Positions 14,382 to 25,999 of a DNA stretch of 64,000 nucleotides are shown piece after piece (within the stretch, counting starts at the first letter, position 1; the number at the start of each line of letters is the position of its first letter). Both the position numbers and the translations under genes were made by a program. Source of the stretch: Pseudomonadales bacterium (lineage in GTDB: Bacteria > Pseudomonadota > Gammaproteobacteria > Pseudomonadales > Halieaceae). The stretch is taken from the NCBI GenBank assembly GCA_024234815.1, contig JACKNO010000001.1, positions 1,178,001-1,242,000 on the forward strand. The letters are read 5' to 3'. The notes under the pieces were generated by a model. The model ran no database searches and was not told the DNA's origin. It saw nothing but the letters and a program-made list of their open reading frames with translations.

Positions 14382-15425
14382 ATGAAACTGCAGGCAGCCC
14401 TGGCAAGAGTAGTGGCCGGCGAGAATCTCAGCCGGGAAGAAATGGCTGCGGTAATGCGGCAGGTGATGTCGGGGGAGGCCACCGATGCCCAGATCGGCGG
14501 CTTGCTGGTGGCGCTGCGCATGAAGGGCGAGACTATTTCGGAAATTGCCGGCGCCGCCCAGGTGATGCGCGAGCTGGCCACCGCGGTAGTTGTGGATGAC
14601 GAGAACCTGGTTGACCTGGTGGGTACGGGCGGTGATGGCGCCAATCTGTTCAACGTCTCCACGGCCGCCAGTTTTGTAGTCGCGGCGGCAGGCGCCAGGG
14701 TGGCCAAGCACGGCAATCGCTCGGTCTCCAGCACCAGCGGCAGTTCCGATGTGCTGGAGCATTTTGGAGTGCCGATGAACCTCAGCCCGGTGCAGGTGGC
14801 GCGGGCGATCAATGAAGTGGGTGTCGGCTTCATGTTTGCCCCGGCCCACCACAGCGCCATGCGCTACGCCGTCGGCCCGCGCCGCGACCTGGGCATGCGC
14901 ACGCTGTTCAATATCCTGGGTCCGCTGACGAACCCGGCGCGGGTCAGGCGCCAGGTGATTGGTGTGTTCTCCGCCGATCTCTGCCTGCCCCTCGCCGAAG
15001 TACTACAGGCGCTGGGTTCCGTGCACGCCCTGGTGGTGCACTCGGATGACGGGCTCGACGAAATATCCATCGCCGCCGGCACGCTGGTTGCGGAACTTCG
15101 CGACGGTAGCATCAGCAGTTATCACATCACGCCCGAGGAGTTCCATATACAGCGCCAGAACCTGGACGGCCTTGTAGTAAACAGTGCCGCGGGCTCCGCC
15201 GGGTTGATTCGCCGGGCCATGGACGGTGCGGACGATGAAGCGGCGTGCAAGGCCAGGGATATGCTCGCACTCAATGGCGGCGCTACCATTTATGTGAGTG
15301 GTGTTGCGGCTACCCTGGCCGACGGTATCGCCATGGCCGAAGACGTATTGGCCAGCGGCCAGGCCGCCGAAAAACTACGCCAGTTTATCGACTTTACCCG
15401 TCTTATGGGCGGGCCAGCGGATTAA
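14382..15425 (+). CDS. trpD: Anthranilate phosphoribosyltransferase
   Basis: Joins anthranilate to PRPP. The 347 residues show VDLVGTGGDGANLFNVSTAA (PRPP-binding GTGGD), VAKHGNRSVSSTSGSSDVLE (anthranilate/PRPP contacts), FMFAPAHHSAMRYA, LFNILGPLTNPA and DEIS, all of them family signatures. Stand-alone form, not fused to an amidotransferase as in enteric bacteria. Part of the trpE-G-D-C run: 12 nt after trpG and 4 nt before trpC. Confidence 0.98.
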   Translation: MKLQAALARVVAGENLSREEMAAVMRQVMSGEATDAQIGGLLVALRMKGETISEIAGAAQVMRELATAVVVDDENLVDLVGTGGDGANLFNVSTAASFVVAAAGARVAKHGNRSVSSTSGSSDVLEHFGVPMNLSPVQVARAINEVGVGFMFAPAHHSAMRYAVGPRRDLGMRTLFNILGPLTNPARVRRQVIGVFSADLCLPLAEVLQALGSVHALVVHSDDGLDEISIAAGTLVAELRDGSISSYHITPEEFHIQRQNLDGLVVNSAAGSAGLIRRAMDGADDEAACKARDMLALNGGATIYVSGVAATLADGIAMAEDVLASGQAAEKLRQFIDFTRLMGGPAD

Positions 15426-15429
15426 GCCA

Positions 15430-16230
15430 ATGCCGGACAACGCCCCGACAATTCTACGTAAAATCCTCGCGCGCAAGCGCGAGGAAGTTCTTTCGCGCCG
15501 CAAGCGGGATTCCATCGGTAGTCTCGAGCAGCGCATCCTCGAGCAGTCACCCGTGCGCGGTTTCGCGCGTGCCCTGCAGGCGCGTATCGCGGCAACCGAG
15601 CCGGCGGTGATTGCCGAAATAAAAAAGGCGTCCCCCAGCAAGGGCCTGATCCGCGCCGATTTTCAGCCGGCGCAGGTCGCCGCCAGTTACGAGGCCGGCG
15701 GCGCCTGTTGTCTTTCGGTGCTCACCGACATCGATTTTTTCCAGGGCGCCGATGCCTACCTGCAGCAGGCGCGGGCGGCCTGTGAACTGCCCGTGTTGCG
15801 CAAGGATTTCACGGTTGATCCCTACCAGGTTGTCGAGGCCCGCGCGATCGGCGCCGATGCGGTTCTGCTTATCGTGGCGGCCCTGGACGACGACCAGTTG
15901 CGGGAGCTTGCGCTCACCGCCGGGGAGGTGGGAGTGGATGTGCTGGTGGAGGTCCATGACCGGGCGGAGCTTGAGCGCGCCCTGGAGTTGGGCACACCGC
16001 TGATCGGAATCAACAACCGTGACCTGCATACCTTTGAGACGCGGCTTGAGACCACCCTGGAGTTGTTGCCGTACATGCCCGCTGATCGCCTGGTGGTAAC
16101 CGAGAGCGGTATTCACACGGCGGAGGACGTGGCGCTGATGCGCAACCACCAGGTGTACGGCTTCCTGGTGGGCGAAGCATTTATGCGTGCGCCCGAACCC
16201 GGGGAGAAGCTGCGCGAGATGTTTTTCTAG
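15430..16230 (+). CDS. trpC: Indole-3-glycerol-phosphate synthase
   Basis: Closes the indole ring of CdRP. From ATG 15430 the protein has 266 residues: an N-terminal helix (ILRKILARKREEVLSRR), then the TIM barrel with AEIKKASPSKGLIR (catalytic Lys), PVLRKDFTVDPYQV (catalytic Lys), LVEVHD, IGINNRDLHTF and VTESGI. Not fused to TrpF, as in pseudomonads. An upstream in-frame start at 15298 lies inside trpD and is rejected. Its TAG (16228-16230) shares the sequence CTAG with the stop of the convergent crp gene, so the two genes overlap by 4 nt tail to tail with no room for a terminator. Confidence 0.97.
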   Translation: MPDNAPTILRKILARKREEVLSRRKRDSIGSLEQRILEQSPVRGFARALQARIAATEPAVIAEIKKASPSKGLIRADFQPAQVAASYEAGGACCLSVLTDIDFFQGADAYLQQARAACELPVLRKDFTVDPYQVVEARAIGADAVLLIVAALDDDQLRELALTAGEVGVDVLVEVHDRAELERALELGTPLIGINNRDLHTFETRLETTLELLPYMPADRLVVTESGIHTAEDVALMRNHQVYGFLVGEAFMRAPEPGEKLREMFF

Positions 16231-16871
16231 CGGGTACCGTAAACCACCATGGTTTTGCCGCTCACGGACACCAGTCCGTTTTCCTCCAGCGCCTTGAGCA
16301 CGCGGCCGGCCATTTCCCGCGAACAACCCACGATTTTTCCCAGCTCCTGGCGGGTAATCTTGATCTGCATGCCGTCGGGGTGTGTCATGGCGTCGGGTTC
16401 CTTGCACAGGTCGAGCAAGGTGTGGGCGATACGGCCGGATACGTCCACGAAAGCCAGGTCCGTCAGCTTGCGGGTAGTCTGGCGCAGGCGGGTGCTGATC
16501 TGGCGCGAAATTGCGTAGAGAATATCGGGGAACTGGTTACGTATCTGGTGGAAGCGCTCGTAGGAAATTTCCGCGACCTCGCACTGGGTCTTGGCCACGA
16601 CCATGGCGCTGCGCACCTGCACCTCGTCTTCGAACAATCCCATCTCTCCGACAAAGTCGCCGGGATTGAGGTAGGCCACCACCATCATGTGGCCGGGCTC
16701 TGACGCGTCTTCCACCATGACCGAGACTGAGCCTTCCAGAATAAGATATAGAGAGTCCCCTGACTCCCCCTGTTTCAACACGCTGCTTTTCGCCTTGTAA
16801 TCCTTGCGCTGGCAGTGTCGCAGGAAGCTCTCAACGTTCGGCAGAGCCTTGATTATCTGTGGTTTTACCAC
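16227..16871 (-). CDS. cAMP-receptor-type transcription regulator (Crp/Vfr)
   Basis: Global regulator of the CRP-FNR family. The cyclic-nucleotide domain has KQGESGDSLYLILEGSVSV and the phosphate-binding LNPGDFVGEMGLFEDE ending with RSAMV, followed by the dimer helix and a winged helix-turn-helix (ITRQELGKIVGCSREMAGRV) whose RE..GR residues match CRP/Vfr DNA contacts. TLLDLC, DAMTHPDGMQIKITRQE and GKTMVVYGTR are Vfr-like. I place the start at GTG 16869-16871, 7 nt after AAGGAG (16879-16884), giving 214 residues, the same length as I recall for P. aeruginosa Vfr; a frame from 16919 adds a non-conserved tail. Converges on trpC, as vfr does in Pseudomonas. Confidence 0.93.
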   Translation of the reverse strand: MVKPQIIKALPNVESFLRHCQRKDYKAKSSVLKQGESGDSLYLILEGSVSVMVEDASEPGHMMVVAYLNPGDFVGEMGLFEDEVQVRSAMVVAKTQCEVAEISYERFHQIRNQFPDILYAISRQISTRLRQTTRKLTDLAFVDVSGRIAHTLLDLCKEPDAMTHPDGMQIKITRQELGKIVGCSREMAGRVLKALEENGLVSVSGKTMVVYGTR

Positions 16872-16989
16872 CCCTGTACTCCTTTTTCGGCTGGATGTAT
16901 CAGGCGGAGTGTAGCCCACTCGCGCCCCAAGTAAAACTCGTGGGCCTGTGTTAAGCTGCGCGGCGAATTTTCAGGGGAGTCTGGGCGCA

Positions 16990-17424
16990 ATGAAAGCGAC
17001 AGTAAAGTGGGCGGACGGCGCCATGTTTGTAGGCGAATCCGGCAGCGGGCACAGCGTGGTAATGGACGGTCCGGCCGATCTCGGTGGCCGCAATATGGGA
17101 CCCCGTCCAATGGAAATGCTCCTGCTGGGAACCGGTGGTTGTGCCAGTTACGATGTGCTGAGCATGCTGAAAAAATCCCGCCAGCAGGTGGTGGATTGCC
17201 GGGTGGAACTGGAGGCGGAGCGGGCCGATGCGGTGCCGGCGGTCTTCACCAGGATCGGCATGCATTTCGTGGTGACGGGGGTGGGGCTCAAGGAGTCCCA
17301 GGTTAAGCGCGCGGTGGAACTGTCAGCGGAAAAGTACTGCTCGGCATCGATCATGCTGGGCGCTGCCGGTGTGACTGTCAGTCACAGCTATGAGGTTGTG
17401 GAGTTCGACCCGGCGGCGGGCTGA
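16990..17424 (+). CDS. OsmC-family protein
   Basis: Probable cysteine-based peroxidase-fold protein of 144 residues. The two conserved cysteines of the family are in LLLGTGGCASYDVLSML and SAEKYCSASIMLG. GPRPMEMLLLGTGGCAS resembles the YhfA-type OsmC branch rather than Ohr; substrate is unknown for most of that branch. Start at ATG 16990 with GGGAG upstream (about 16975); an in-frame start at 16948 adds 14 unconserved residues. Divergent from crp across 118 nt and convergent with coq7, matching the trpC-vfr-osmC-(speD)-coq7 neighbourhood of Pseudomonas with speD absent. Confidence 0.9.
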   Translation: MKATVKWADGAMFVGESGSGHSVVMDGPADLGGRNMGPRPMEMLLLGTGGCASYDVLSMLKKSRQQVVDCRVELEAERADAVPAVFTRIGMHFVVTGVGLKESQVKRAVELSAEKYCSASIMLGAAGVTVSHSYEVVEFDPAAG

Positions 17425-17440
17425 AAACCGCCAACGCCGT

Positions 17441-18085
17441 TCAGATTCGGTAACTGCTGCCGGTCATGACCTTCGACACCACGGTCATGGCATCCTTCAC
17501 CGGGGGCGGAAAATCAGTGCCCCCTGCCTGCAGCGCCTTGTCGCCGTGGCGCTGCTCGTCTTCCAGCATTTTCTGCAGTATCAGCCTGGATTTCCGGTCG
17601 TCCTCGGGCAGTGATTTCAGGTGGTCCCGCAGGTGATTGCAGACTCGCTCCTCGGTGGCCGCGACGAAGCCCAGGCTTACCTTATCGCCGATTGCGCCGG
17701 CGACTGCCCCCAGGGCGAAGGACAGGCCGTACCAGGCGGGGTTGAGCACGCTGGGCTTGCTGTCCAGTTCCCGCAGTCGCTCCTCACACCATACAAGGTG
17801 GTCTATCTCCTCGGCGGCCGCCTGCTGCATCTCCTCGCGCACCGTCGGCAGCTTCGCGGTGAGCGCCTGGCCCTGGTATAGCGCCTGCGCGCAGACTTCC
17901 CCGGTGTGGTTGACGCGCATCAGGCCGGCCACGTGGCGGCGTTCCTCGTCTGATAACTCTGAATCGGAATGGCCGGTCGAGGGCGAGGGCCTGGCGGCGC
18001 TGTGGCCGCGACTGGTAACAGTGCGCAGCACGGAGTCGGCTTCCGTGATCAGGCGATCGAGCAGGGACAGGCGGCGCTGGCGCAT
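17441..18085 (-). CDS. coq7: Demethoxyubiquinone hydroxylase (Coq7-type monooxygenase)
   Basis: Di-iron, membrane-associated enzyme catalysing the last ring hydroxylation of ubiquinone synthesis (C6). The carboxylate/His ligands are visible in order: NHTGEVCAQALYQGQ, AAEEIDHLVWCEERL, TEERVCNHLRDHL and LEDEQRHGDKA (ExxH motifs). The length from ATG 18085 is 214 residues, in line with pseudomonad Coq7; the frame continues to 18145 but the extra 20 residues run back towards the purD stop. Enteric bacteria use the flavoprotein UbiF for this step instead. It lies 19 nt downstream of purD on the same strand. Confidence 0.95.
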   Translation of the reverse strand: MRQRRLSLLDRLITEADSVLRTVTSRGHSAARPSPSTGHSDSELSDEERRHVAGLMRVNHTGEVCAQALYQGQALTAKLPTVREEMQQAAAEEIDHLVWCEERLRELDSKPSVLNPAWYGLSFALGAVAGAIGDKVSLGFVAATEERVCNHLRDHLKSLPEDDRKSRLILQKMLEDEQRHGDKALQAGGTDFPPPVKDAMTVVSKVMTGSSYRI

Positions 18086-18104
18086 ACGAAATATCCGGGT
18101 ACTG

Positions 18105-19397
<1,293 letters not shown>

Positions 19398-19462
19398 TTC
19401 AAAATTCCATTACCAGCGAGTTTCCAGTGCAGGGTCGAACTGTTTGCGCACCGCCACCTGAC

Positions 19463-21037
<1,575 letters not shown>

Positions 21038-21044
21038 GGCTGGG

Positions 21045-21359
21045 CTAGTCCTTGGAAGATATCAGGTTGTACTGCTTCAGTTTTTTGCGCAGGGTGCCGC
21101 GGTTGAGGCCCAGCATGATCGAGGCTTTGGTCTGGTTGTTGCGGGTGTAGGCCATGATTTCCTTGAGCAGGGGCGCTTCGATTTCAGCCAGTACCATCTG
21201 GTAGACGTCGGTCGAGATCTGGCCGTCGAGGTCCTTCAGGTAGTGGCGCACGGCCAGGGTGACGGCCTCCCGCAGATTGTTTCCCGGGGCGAGATTGCTC
21301 TCGTCGTTGGCGGCGCTCTCCGCGCCTATGGGGGGATGAAGGGATTCAGCCCTGGTCAT
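21045..21359 (-). CDS. fis: DNA-binding nucleoid protein Fis
   Basis: Dimeric nucleoid protein that bends DNA, activates stable-RNA promoters and assists site-specific recombination. The 104-residue protein ends in the Fis helix-turn-helix, NNQTKASIMLGLNRGTLRKK followed by LKQYNL; YQMVLAEIEAPLLKEIMAYT forms the dimer helices. The N-terminal ~30 residues are variable. The ATG (21357-21359) overlaps the dusB stop as ATGA, the classic dusB-fis arrangement. Confidence 0.97.
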   Translation of the reverse strand: MTRAESLHPPIGAESAANDESNLAPGNNLREAVTLAVRHYLKDLDGQISTDVYQMVLAEIEAPLLKEIMAYTRNNQTKASIMLGLNRGTLRKKLKQYNLISSKD

Positions 21360-22369
21360 GCTGCAATATCCTTATGCGTGTATTCGGTGTGGGTGAGGTT
21401 GTCGGAGTGGGATTCGGTCAGTTGTTGCAGGTAGTGTAATTGCTCGTCGGCCTGCTCCAGTGCGTTGAAGGCCCGGCGCTGGTGCAGGTAGTCCGGTTGC
21501 TCCTGCAGATACCAGGCCACATGTTTGCGGGCGATGCGCAGGCCCATGAACTCGCCGTAGAATTCGTGCAGGGATTCCACGTGGCTGTACATGATATTCA
21601 ACTGTTCGGCTGCGGTCGGCGCGACCGGCGTGAGCCCGGGGTCGAGGTGGGCCGCGATCTGGCCGCACAGCCAGGGCCGGCCCTGGGCGGCGCGGCCGAT
21701 CATCACGCCCGCCGCTCCCGTGTGCGCAATGACCGCCGCGGCCTTGGCGGGGGAGTCGATATCGCCATTGGCGAACACCGGCAGCCGGGTGGCGGCGACA
21801 ATGGCGGCGATGGTGTCGTATTCCGCCTCTCCGCGAAAAGCGCAGGCCCTGCTGCGGCCGTGTACCGCCAGGGCCGCGATGCCGGCATCCTCGGCGATGC
21901 GGGCGATGCGGACACCGTTGCGGGCGTCGGGAGAGGGACCGGTGCGGATTTTGAGGGTAACGGGTACATCAACCGCATTTACCACCGCGGTCAGTATCTC
22001 CCGGACCAGCGGCTCATCGGCCAGCAGGGCGGAACCCGCGGCCCGGCGGCATACTTTTTTCGCGGGGCAGCCCATATTGATGTCGATAATCTGGGCGCCG
22101 GCGTCGACGTTGAACGCGGCGGCCGCCGCCATGGCAGCGGGGTCGCTGCCGGCGATCTGAACCGAGCGCGGCTGAATTTCGTCGTCGTGGCGACTGCGCA
22201 ATGTGGTCTTGCGGGAGTCACGCAGCAGCGGATTGCTGCTGATCATTTCCGCTACAACCAGGCCCGCGCCCATCCGTGCGCAGAGGCGCCGGAACGGGAG
22301 GTCGGTGACTCCGGCCATAGGGGCCAGTGCCACGCGATTGGGCAGCTTGTACGGTCCGATCTGCAGCAT
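21356..22369 (-). CDS. dusB: tRNA-dihydrouridine synthase B
   Basis: FMN-dependent reduction of uridine to dihydrouridine in the tRNA D-loop. The 337-residue TIM-barrel enzyme has ALAPMAGVTDLPFRRLC, QIAGSDPAAMAAAA, IIDINMGCPAKKVCRRAAGS (active-site Cys in MGCPxKK), PVTLKIRTG, ALAVHGRSR, PVFANGDIDSP, and GVMIGRAAQGRPW. ATG 22369 gives the family start MLQIGPYKLPNRVALAPMAG; the frame continues to 22459 but those residues are not conserved. Translation is coupled to fis. Confidence 0.97.
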   Translation of the reverse strand: MLQIGPYKLPNRVALAPMAGVTDLPFRRLCARMGAGLVVAEMISSNPLLRDSRKTTLRSRHDDEIQPRSVQIAGSDPAAMAAAAAFNVDAGAQIIDINMGCPAKKVCRRAAGSALLADEPLVREILTAVVNAVDVPVTLKIRTGPSPDARNGVRIARIAEDAGIAALAVHGRSRACAFRGEAEYDTIAAIVAATRLPVFANGDIDSPAKAAAVIAHTGAAGVMIGRAAQGRPWLCGQIAAHLDPGLTPVAPTAAEQLNIMYSHVESLHEFYGEFMGLRIARKHVAWYLQEQPDYLHQRRAFNALEQADEQLHYLQQLTESHSDNLTHTEYTHKDIAA

Positions 22370-22489
22370 GTGGGAGAGTTTGAAGCCAGGGTGCCAAAAA
22401 GAGGCGGTATGATACTCGGATGGGCCGGTACGGGGAAGAATCTCTGCACAAAAAACCACCAGCGCTTGCGCTGGATCACGTTGCCGCGC

Positions 22490-23380
22490 CTACCCGGGCA
22501 GGGTTCCGCGCAAACAGACCCAGCCCTCTTTCTCGCCCGCGACACGCAGTTCGAGGCGGTCCGCGTAGCGCCTGCAGAGGTCTGGCGCCTGGGTGTCCAG
22601 CAGGCCGGAGAGCAGCAGGGTGCCGCCCGGTTTGAGAAACCCCAGCAGGGTATCGGCCAGTTCCACCAGCGGGCCCGCCAGTATATTGGCTATGACCACG
22701 TCCGCCCGCCCCGCCCAGGCGGCGCGGTCATAGGCGCCGGGCAGTGCCAGCGCCAGGGCTGTGCCGTCGATCCCGTTGCGGGCCGAGTTGTCGCGGCTGG
22801 CGGCCAGCGCCTGGGGGTCGTTGTCCACGCCCAGTGCACGGCTGGCGCCAAGCAGCAGGGCGGCCACCGCCAGGATGCCGGACCCGCAGCCGTAATCGAT
22901 CACACAGCGGCCGTCCAGCGCCATGCCATCCAGCTCAGCCAGGCACAGCGCGGTGGTGGGGTGGGTGCCGGTACCGAAGGCGAGGCCGGGGTCCAGTAAC
23001 AGGTTGACGGCGGTCGGCTCCGGCGGCTGCAGCCAGCTGGGGCAAACCCACAGGCGTTTGCCGAAGGGCATGGGCTGGTAGTGTTGCATCCACTCCCGCT
23101 CCCAGTCCTTGTCCTCGAGAATCTCCACGCGCTGGTTGGCCTGTTGCAATAACTCCCCGGGGAAGGCGGCCAGAACCGCCTTCATGTCGGTATCCGCCGT
23201 GTACAGGCCGGTCAGGCGGGTCTGGCCCCACAGGGGCGTTTCCCCCACGCCGGGTTCAAGCACCGGCTGGTCCGCGTTGTCTTCCATGGTGACGGCTACC
23301 GCCCCGGTGGAGAGCATCAGGTCCTCCAGGGTTCCGACCTGGGCGGGCTGGGTATCCAGGCGCAGTTGCAGCCAGCTCAC
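22490..23380 (-). CDS. prmA: Ribosomal protein L11 methyltransferase
   Basis: Trimethylates ribosomal protein L11. The 296-residue protein begins MSWLQLRLDTQPAQVGTLED, has the interdomain WEREWMQHYQPMPFG, and the SAM domain DPGLAFGTGTHPTTALCL, VIDYGCGSGILAVAALLLGA, GVDNDPQALAASRDNSARNG and VIANILAGPLVELA. All are PrmA signatures and the length is normal. Lies 70 nt downstream of accC and 120 nt upstream of dusB on the same strand. Confidence 0.97.
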   Translation of the reverse strand: MSWLQLRLDTQPAQVGTLEDLMLSTGAVAVTMEDNADQPVLEPGVGETPLWGQTRLTGLYTADTDMKAVLAAFPGELLQQANQRVEILEDKDWEREWMQHYQPMPFGKRLWVCPSWLQPPEPTAVNLLLDPGLAFGTGTHPTTALCLAELDGMALDGRCVIDYGCGSGILAVAALLLGASRALGVDNDPQALAASRDNSARNGIDGTALALALPGAYDRAAWAGRADVVIANILAGPLVELADTLLGFLKPGGTLLLSGLLDTQAPDLCRRYADRLELRVAGEKEGWVCLRGTLPG

Positions 23381-23450
23381 AGGCGGGTTTCGCGGGCCGG
23401 CGCGACGCGGGCGGAGGATGAATTCGGAAGCATCGTGGCGCCGGGAAAGG

Positions 23451-24797
23451 TCAGTCTTCCAGCTTGCTTTCGAGGTAGTGAATGCTTACACCGCCAGCCC
23501 GGAAGGCGCTGTCGCGCACGAGGTCGCGGTGCAGGGCGCTATTGGTGCGAATACCTTCCACCACCAGCTCGTCCAGGGCCTGCCGCATGCGGGCCAGGGC
23601 CACCTGCCGGTTCTCGCCAAAGCTGATGATCTTGCCGATCAGCGAATCGTAGAAGGGGGGTACGGTATAGCCGTCGTAGAGATGGGAATCCACCCGGATA
23701 CCCGGTCCCCCGGGAGGATGGAAGGTGGTTACCTTGCCGGGTGAGGGCAGGAAGGTCTTGGGGTCTTCGGCGTTAATCCTGCATTCGAAGGAGTGGCCGA
23801 AGAACCTGACATCGCTCTGCTTGAGGGAGAGTGGCATGCCGGCGGCGATGCGCAGCTGCTCTTTGACGATGTCGACGCCGGTGATCTGCTCGGTCACCGG
23901 GTGTTCGACCTGTACCCTTGTGTTCATTTCGATAAAGTAGAAACCGCCGTCCTCGTACAGGAACTCGAAGGTCCCGGCGCCGCGGTAGCCGATCTCGATA
24001 CAGGCATTGACGCAGGATTCAGCCACGGCGGAGCGCACATCGTCCGGGATGCCCGGCGCAGGCGCCTCTTCCAGCACTTTCTGGTGGCGCCGTTGCAAGG
24101 AGCAGTCGCGGTCGCCCAGGTGAATGGCGTTGCCCTGGCCGTCGGCCAGTACCTGTATCTCCACGTGCCGTGGCTTGAGAAGGAATTTTTCCAGGTACAC
24201 GATATCCGATCCGAAGGCCGCCGCGGCCTCGGACTGGGTCACCTGTATGGAATTGAGCAGAGCGGCCTCGTTATGCACCACCCGCATGCCGCGTCCACCG
24301 CCACCGGCGGCGGCTTTGACGATGACCGGATAGCCGATATTGCGGGCGATCTCGAGTGTGCGATCGGTGTCGTCAGTAAGCGGACCATCGGAGCCGGGCA
24401 CTGTAGGCACGCCGGCCGCTTTCATCGCCTGGATGGCGGAGACCTTGTCGCCCATCAGGCGGATGGTGTCGGCCCTGGGGCCAATGAACACGAAACCGCT
24501 CTTTTCCACCTGGTCCGCGAAGTCGGCATTCTCCGCCAGGAAGCCGTAGCCCGGGTGGATCGCGGAGGCATTCGTCACCTCCGCGGCGCTGATGATGGCC
24601 GGTACGTTCAGGTAGCTGTCCTTGGAGGGCGCAGGACCGATACAGACTGATTCATCGGCGAGGCGGACGTGCATCAGTTCACTGTCGGCCTTGGAGTGGA
24701 CCGCAATGGTCCGGATGTCCAGTTCCTTGCAGGCGCGAAGAATTCGCAGTGCGATTTCGCCTCGATTGGCAATGAGCACCTTTTCCAGGATGGGCAT
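23451..24797 (-). CDS. accC: Acetyl-CoA carboxylase, biotin carboxylase subunit
   Basis: ATP-dependent carboxylation of the biotin carried by AccB, first step of fatty-acid synthesis. The 448-residue ATP-grasp enzyme shows LIANRGEIALRILRACKELD, KAAAGGGGRGMRVVHNE (glycine-rich loop), DCSLQRRHQKVLEEAPAP, FIEMNTRVQVEHPVTEQ (active-site Glu/Arg) and GHSFECRINAEDP. ATG 24797 is preceded by AGAGGA with 8-nt spacing. It follows accB by 37 nt in the usual accB-accC operon. Confidence 0.98.
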   Translation of the reverse strand: MPILEKVLIANRGEIALRILRACKELDIRTIAVHSKADSELMHVRLADESVCIGPAPSKDSYLNVPAIISAAEVTNASAIHPGYGFLAENADFADQVEKSGFVFIGPRADTIRLMGDKVSAIQAMKAAGVPTVPGSDGPLTDDTDRTLEIARNIGYPVIVKAAAGGGGRGMRVVHNEAALLNSIQVTQSEAAAAFGSDIVYLEKFLLKPRHVEIQVLADGQGNAIHLGDRDCSLQRRHQKVLEEAPAPGIPDDVRSAVAESCVNACIEIGYRGAGTFEFLYEDGGFYFIEMNTRVQVEHPVTEQITGVDIVKEQLRIAAGMPLSLKQSDVRFFGHSFECRINAEDPKTFLPSPGKVTTFHPPGGPGIRVDSHLYDGYTVPPFYDSLIGKIISFGENRQVALARMRQALDELVVEGIRTNSALHRDLVRDSAFRAGGVSIHYLESKLED

Positions 24798-24834
24798 GTT
24801 GTTATCCTCTGGTGAACGCTGGGCGGGTTGCCGG

Positions 24835-25320
24835 CTAGACGATTGAAAACAGTGGCTGGTCGAATTCGACCGGCTCGCCGTTCTCTACCAGGATGGCCTC
24901 GATGGTCCCGGCCTTGTCCGCCTCGATCTGGTTCATCATTTTCATGGCTTCGACAATACAGATGACGTCGCCCACCTTGACCGTTTGCCCGATTTCAACA
25001 AAGGAGGGTGAACTCGGGGACGGCGAGCGGTAAAACGTGCCCACCATCGGGGAGCACACGACATGCCCTGTCGTGGTCGCGGCGGCCGGGGGCGCTTCCG
25101 CGGCGGGGGCGGCCGCTACGGGTGCCTGCGGCGCAGGTGGCGCTGGCGGCGGCGCGTACTGGGGCGAGTACTGAGGGGCGGCGTACTGGGCCGCCGCGGC
25201 TGCCGCCTGGGCGCCGTTACGGCTGATGCGCACCGACTCCTCGCCCTCCTTGATCTCGATCTCGTCAATATTGGACTCTTCGAGCAACTCGATCAGTTTT
25301 TTTACCTTGCGAATGTCCAT
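24835..25320 (-). CDS. accB: Acetyl-CoA carboxylase biotin carboxyl carrier protein
   Basis: Carries biotin between the carboxylase and carboxyltransferase sites. The 161 residues comprise an N-terminal dimer/regulatory segment (MDIRKVKKLIELLEESNIDE), a long flexible linker rich in Ala, Pro, Gln and Tyr (~34-82), and the biotinyl domain with VCSPMVGTFYRSPSPSSPSF (the 'thumb') and the biotinylated lysine in VEAMKMMNQIEADKAG. First gene of accB-accC, 23 nt after aroQ. Confidence 0.98.
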   Translation of the reverse strand: MDIRKVKKLIELLEESNIDEIEIKEGEESVRISRNGAQAAAAAAQYAAPQYSPQYAPPPAPPAPQAPVAAAPAAEAPPAAATTTGHVVCSPMVGTFYRSPSPSSPSFVEIGQTVKVGDVICIVEAMKMMNQIEADKAGTIEAILVENGEPVEFDQPLFSIV

Positions 25321-25343
25321 AGCTAAGTCTCTCGATGGTGTGT

Positions 25344-25790
25344 TTATGATTGTTGTTCCAACTGCCTGAGGGCTGCCAGCAGCCCGAGTTCGTAACCCTG
25401 GGCCCCGAGGCCACAGATGACGCCCCTGGCCAGGTCGGAGAAATAGGAGAACCGGCGAAACTCTTCTCGGGCGTGGACGTTGGACAGGTGGATTTCGATA
25501 AAAGGGATGTCGACGGCGCTCAGGGCGTCCCGCAGGGCCACGCTGGTGTGGGTAAACGCCGCGGGATTGATCAGGATAAAGTTGACGCCTTCGGGGCGAG
25601 CATCCTGAACACGCTCCACCAGTTCGTACTCGGCATTGCTTTGCATATGCAGCAGGTGGTGGCCCCTGTCCCGCGCCAACCGTTCCAGGCCGAGGTTGAT
25701 GTCCGCCAGGGTGGTGCTGCCATAGATGTCTGGCTCGCGTTTACCGAGCAGGTTCAGGTTGGGGCCGTGTAATACCAGGATAGTCGCCAT
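25344..25790 (-). CDS. aroQ: Type II 3-dehydroquinate dehydratase
   Basis: Third step of the shikimate pathway, 3-dehydroquinate to 3-dehydroshikimate. The 148-residue dodecameric type has LVLHGPNLNLLGKREPDIYG (with the catalytic Tyr of the flexible lid), QSNAEYELVERVQDA, ILINPAAFTHTSVALRDAL, and PFIEIHLSNVHAREEFRRFS (catalytic His). Immediately upstream of accB, an order conserved in Pseudomonas. It supplies the chorismate that TrpE uses. Confidence 0.97.
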   Translation of the reverse strand: MATILVLHGPNLNLLGKREPDIYGSTTLADINLGLERLARDRGHHLLHMQSNAEYELVERVQDARPEGVNFILINPAAFTHTSVALRDALSAVDIPFIEIHLSNVHAREEFRRFSYFSDLARGVICGLGAQGYELGLLAALRQLEQQS

Positions 25791-25999
25791 GGCGCGCTCA
25801 GCTCCACGTGGGATGCGAATTTGGGCAAGTGTGGATCAATTTCCGGGTACTGTCCATGAAAATTGCCGATTTGTTAAACTTTGGCGGCATTTAGCCGCCG
25901 TATTGAAGAAGTTAGGTGTTTTTGTGTGTATCCGGGTACTCGTGGCCCGGATGGCGCCGCAGGTGGCGGCCGCGTGCTGGAACATACCTGATCGGCGGC

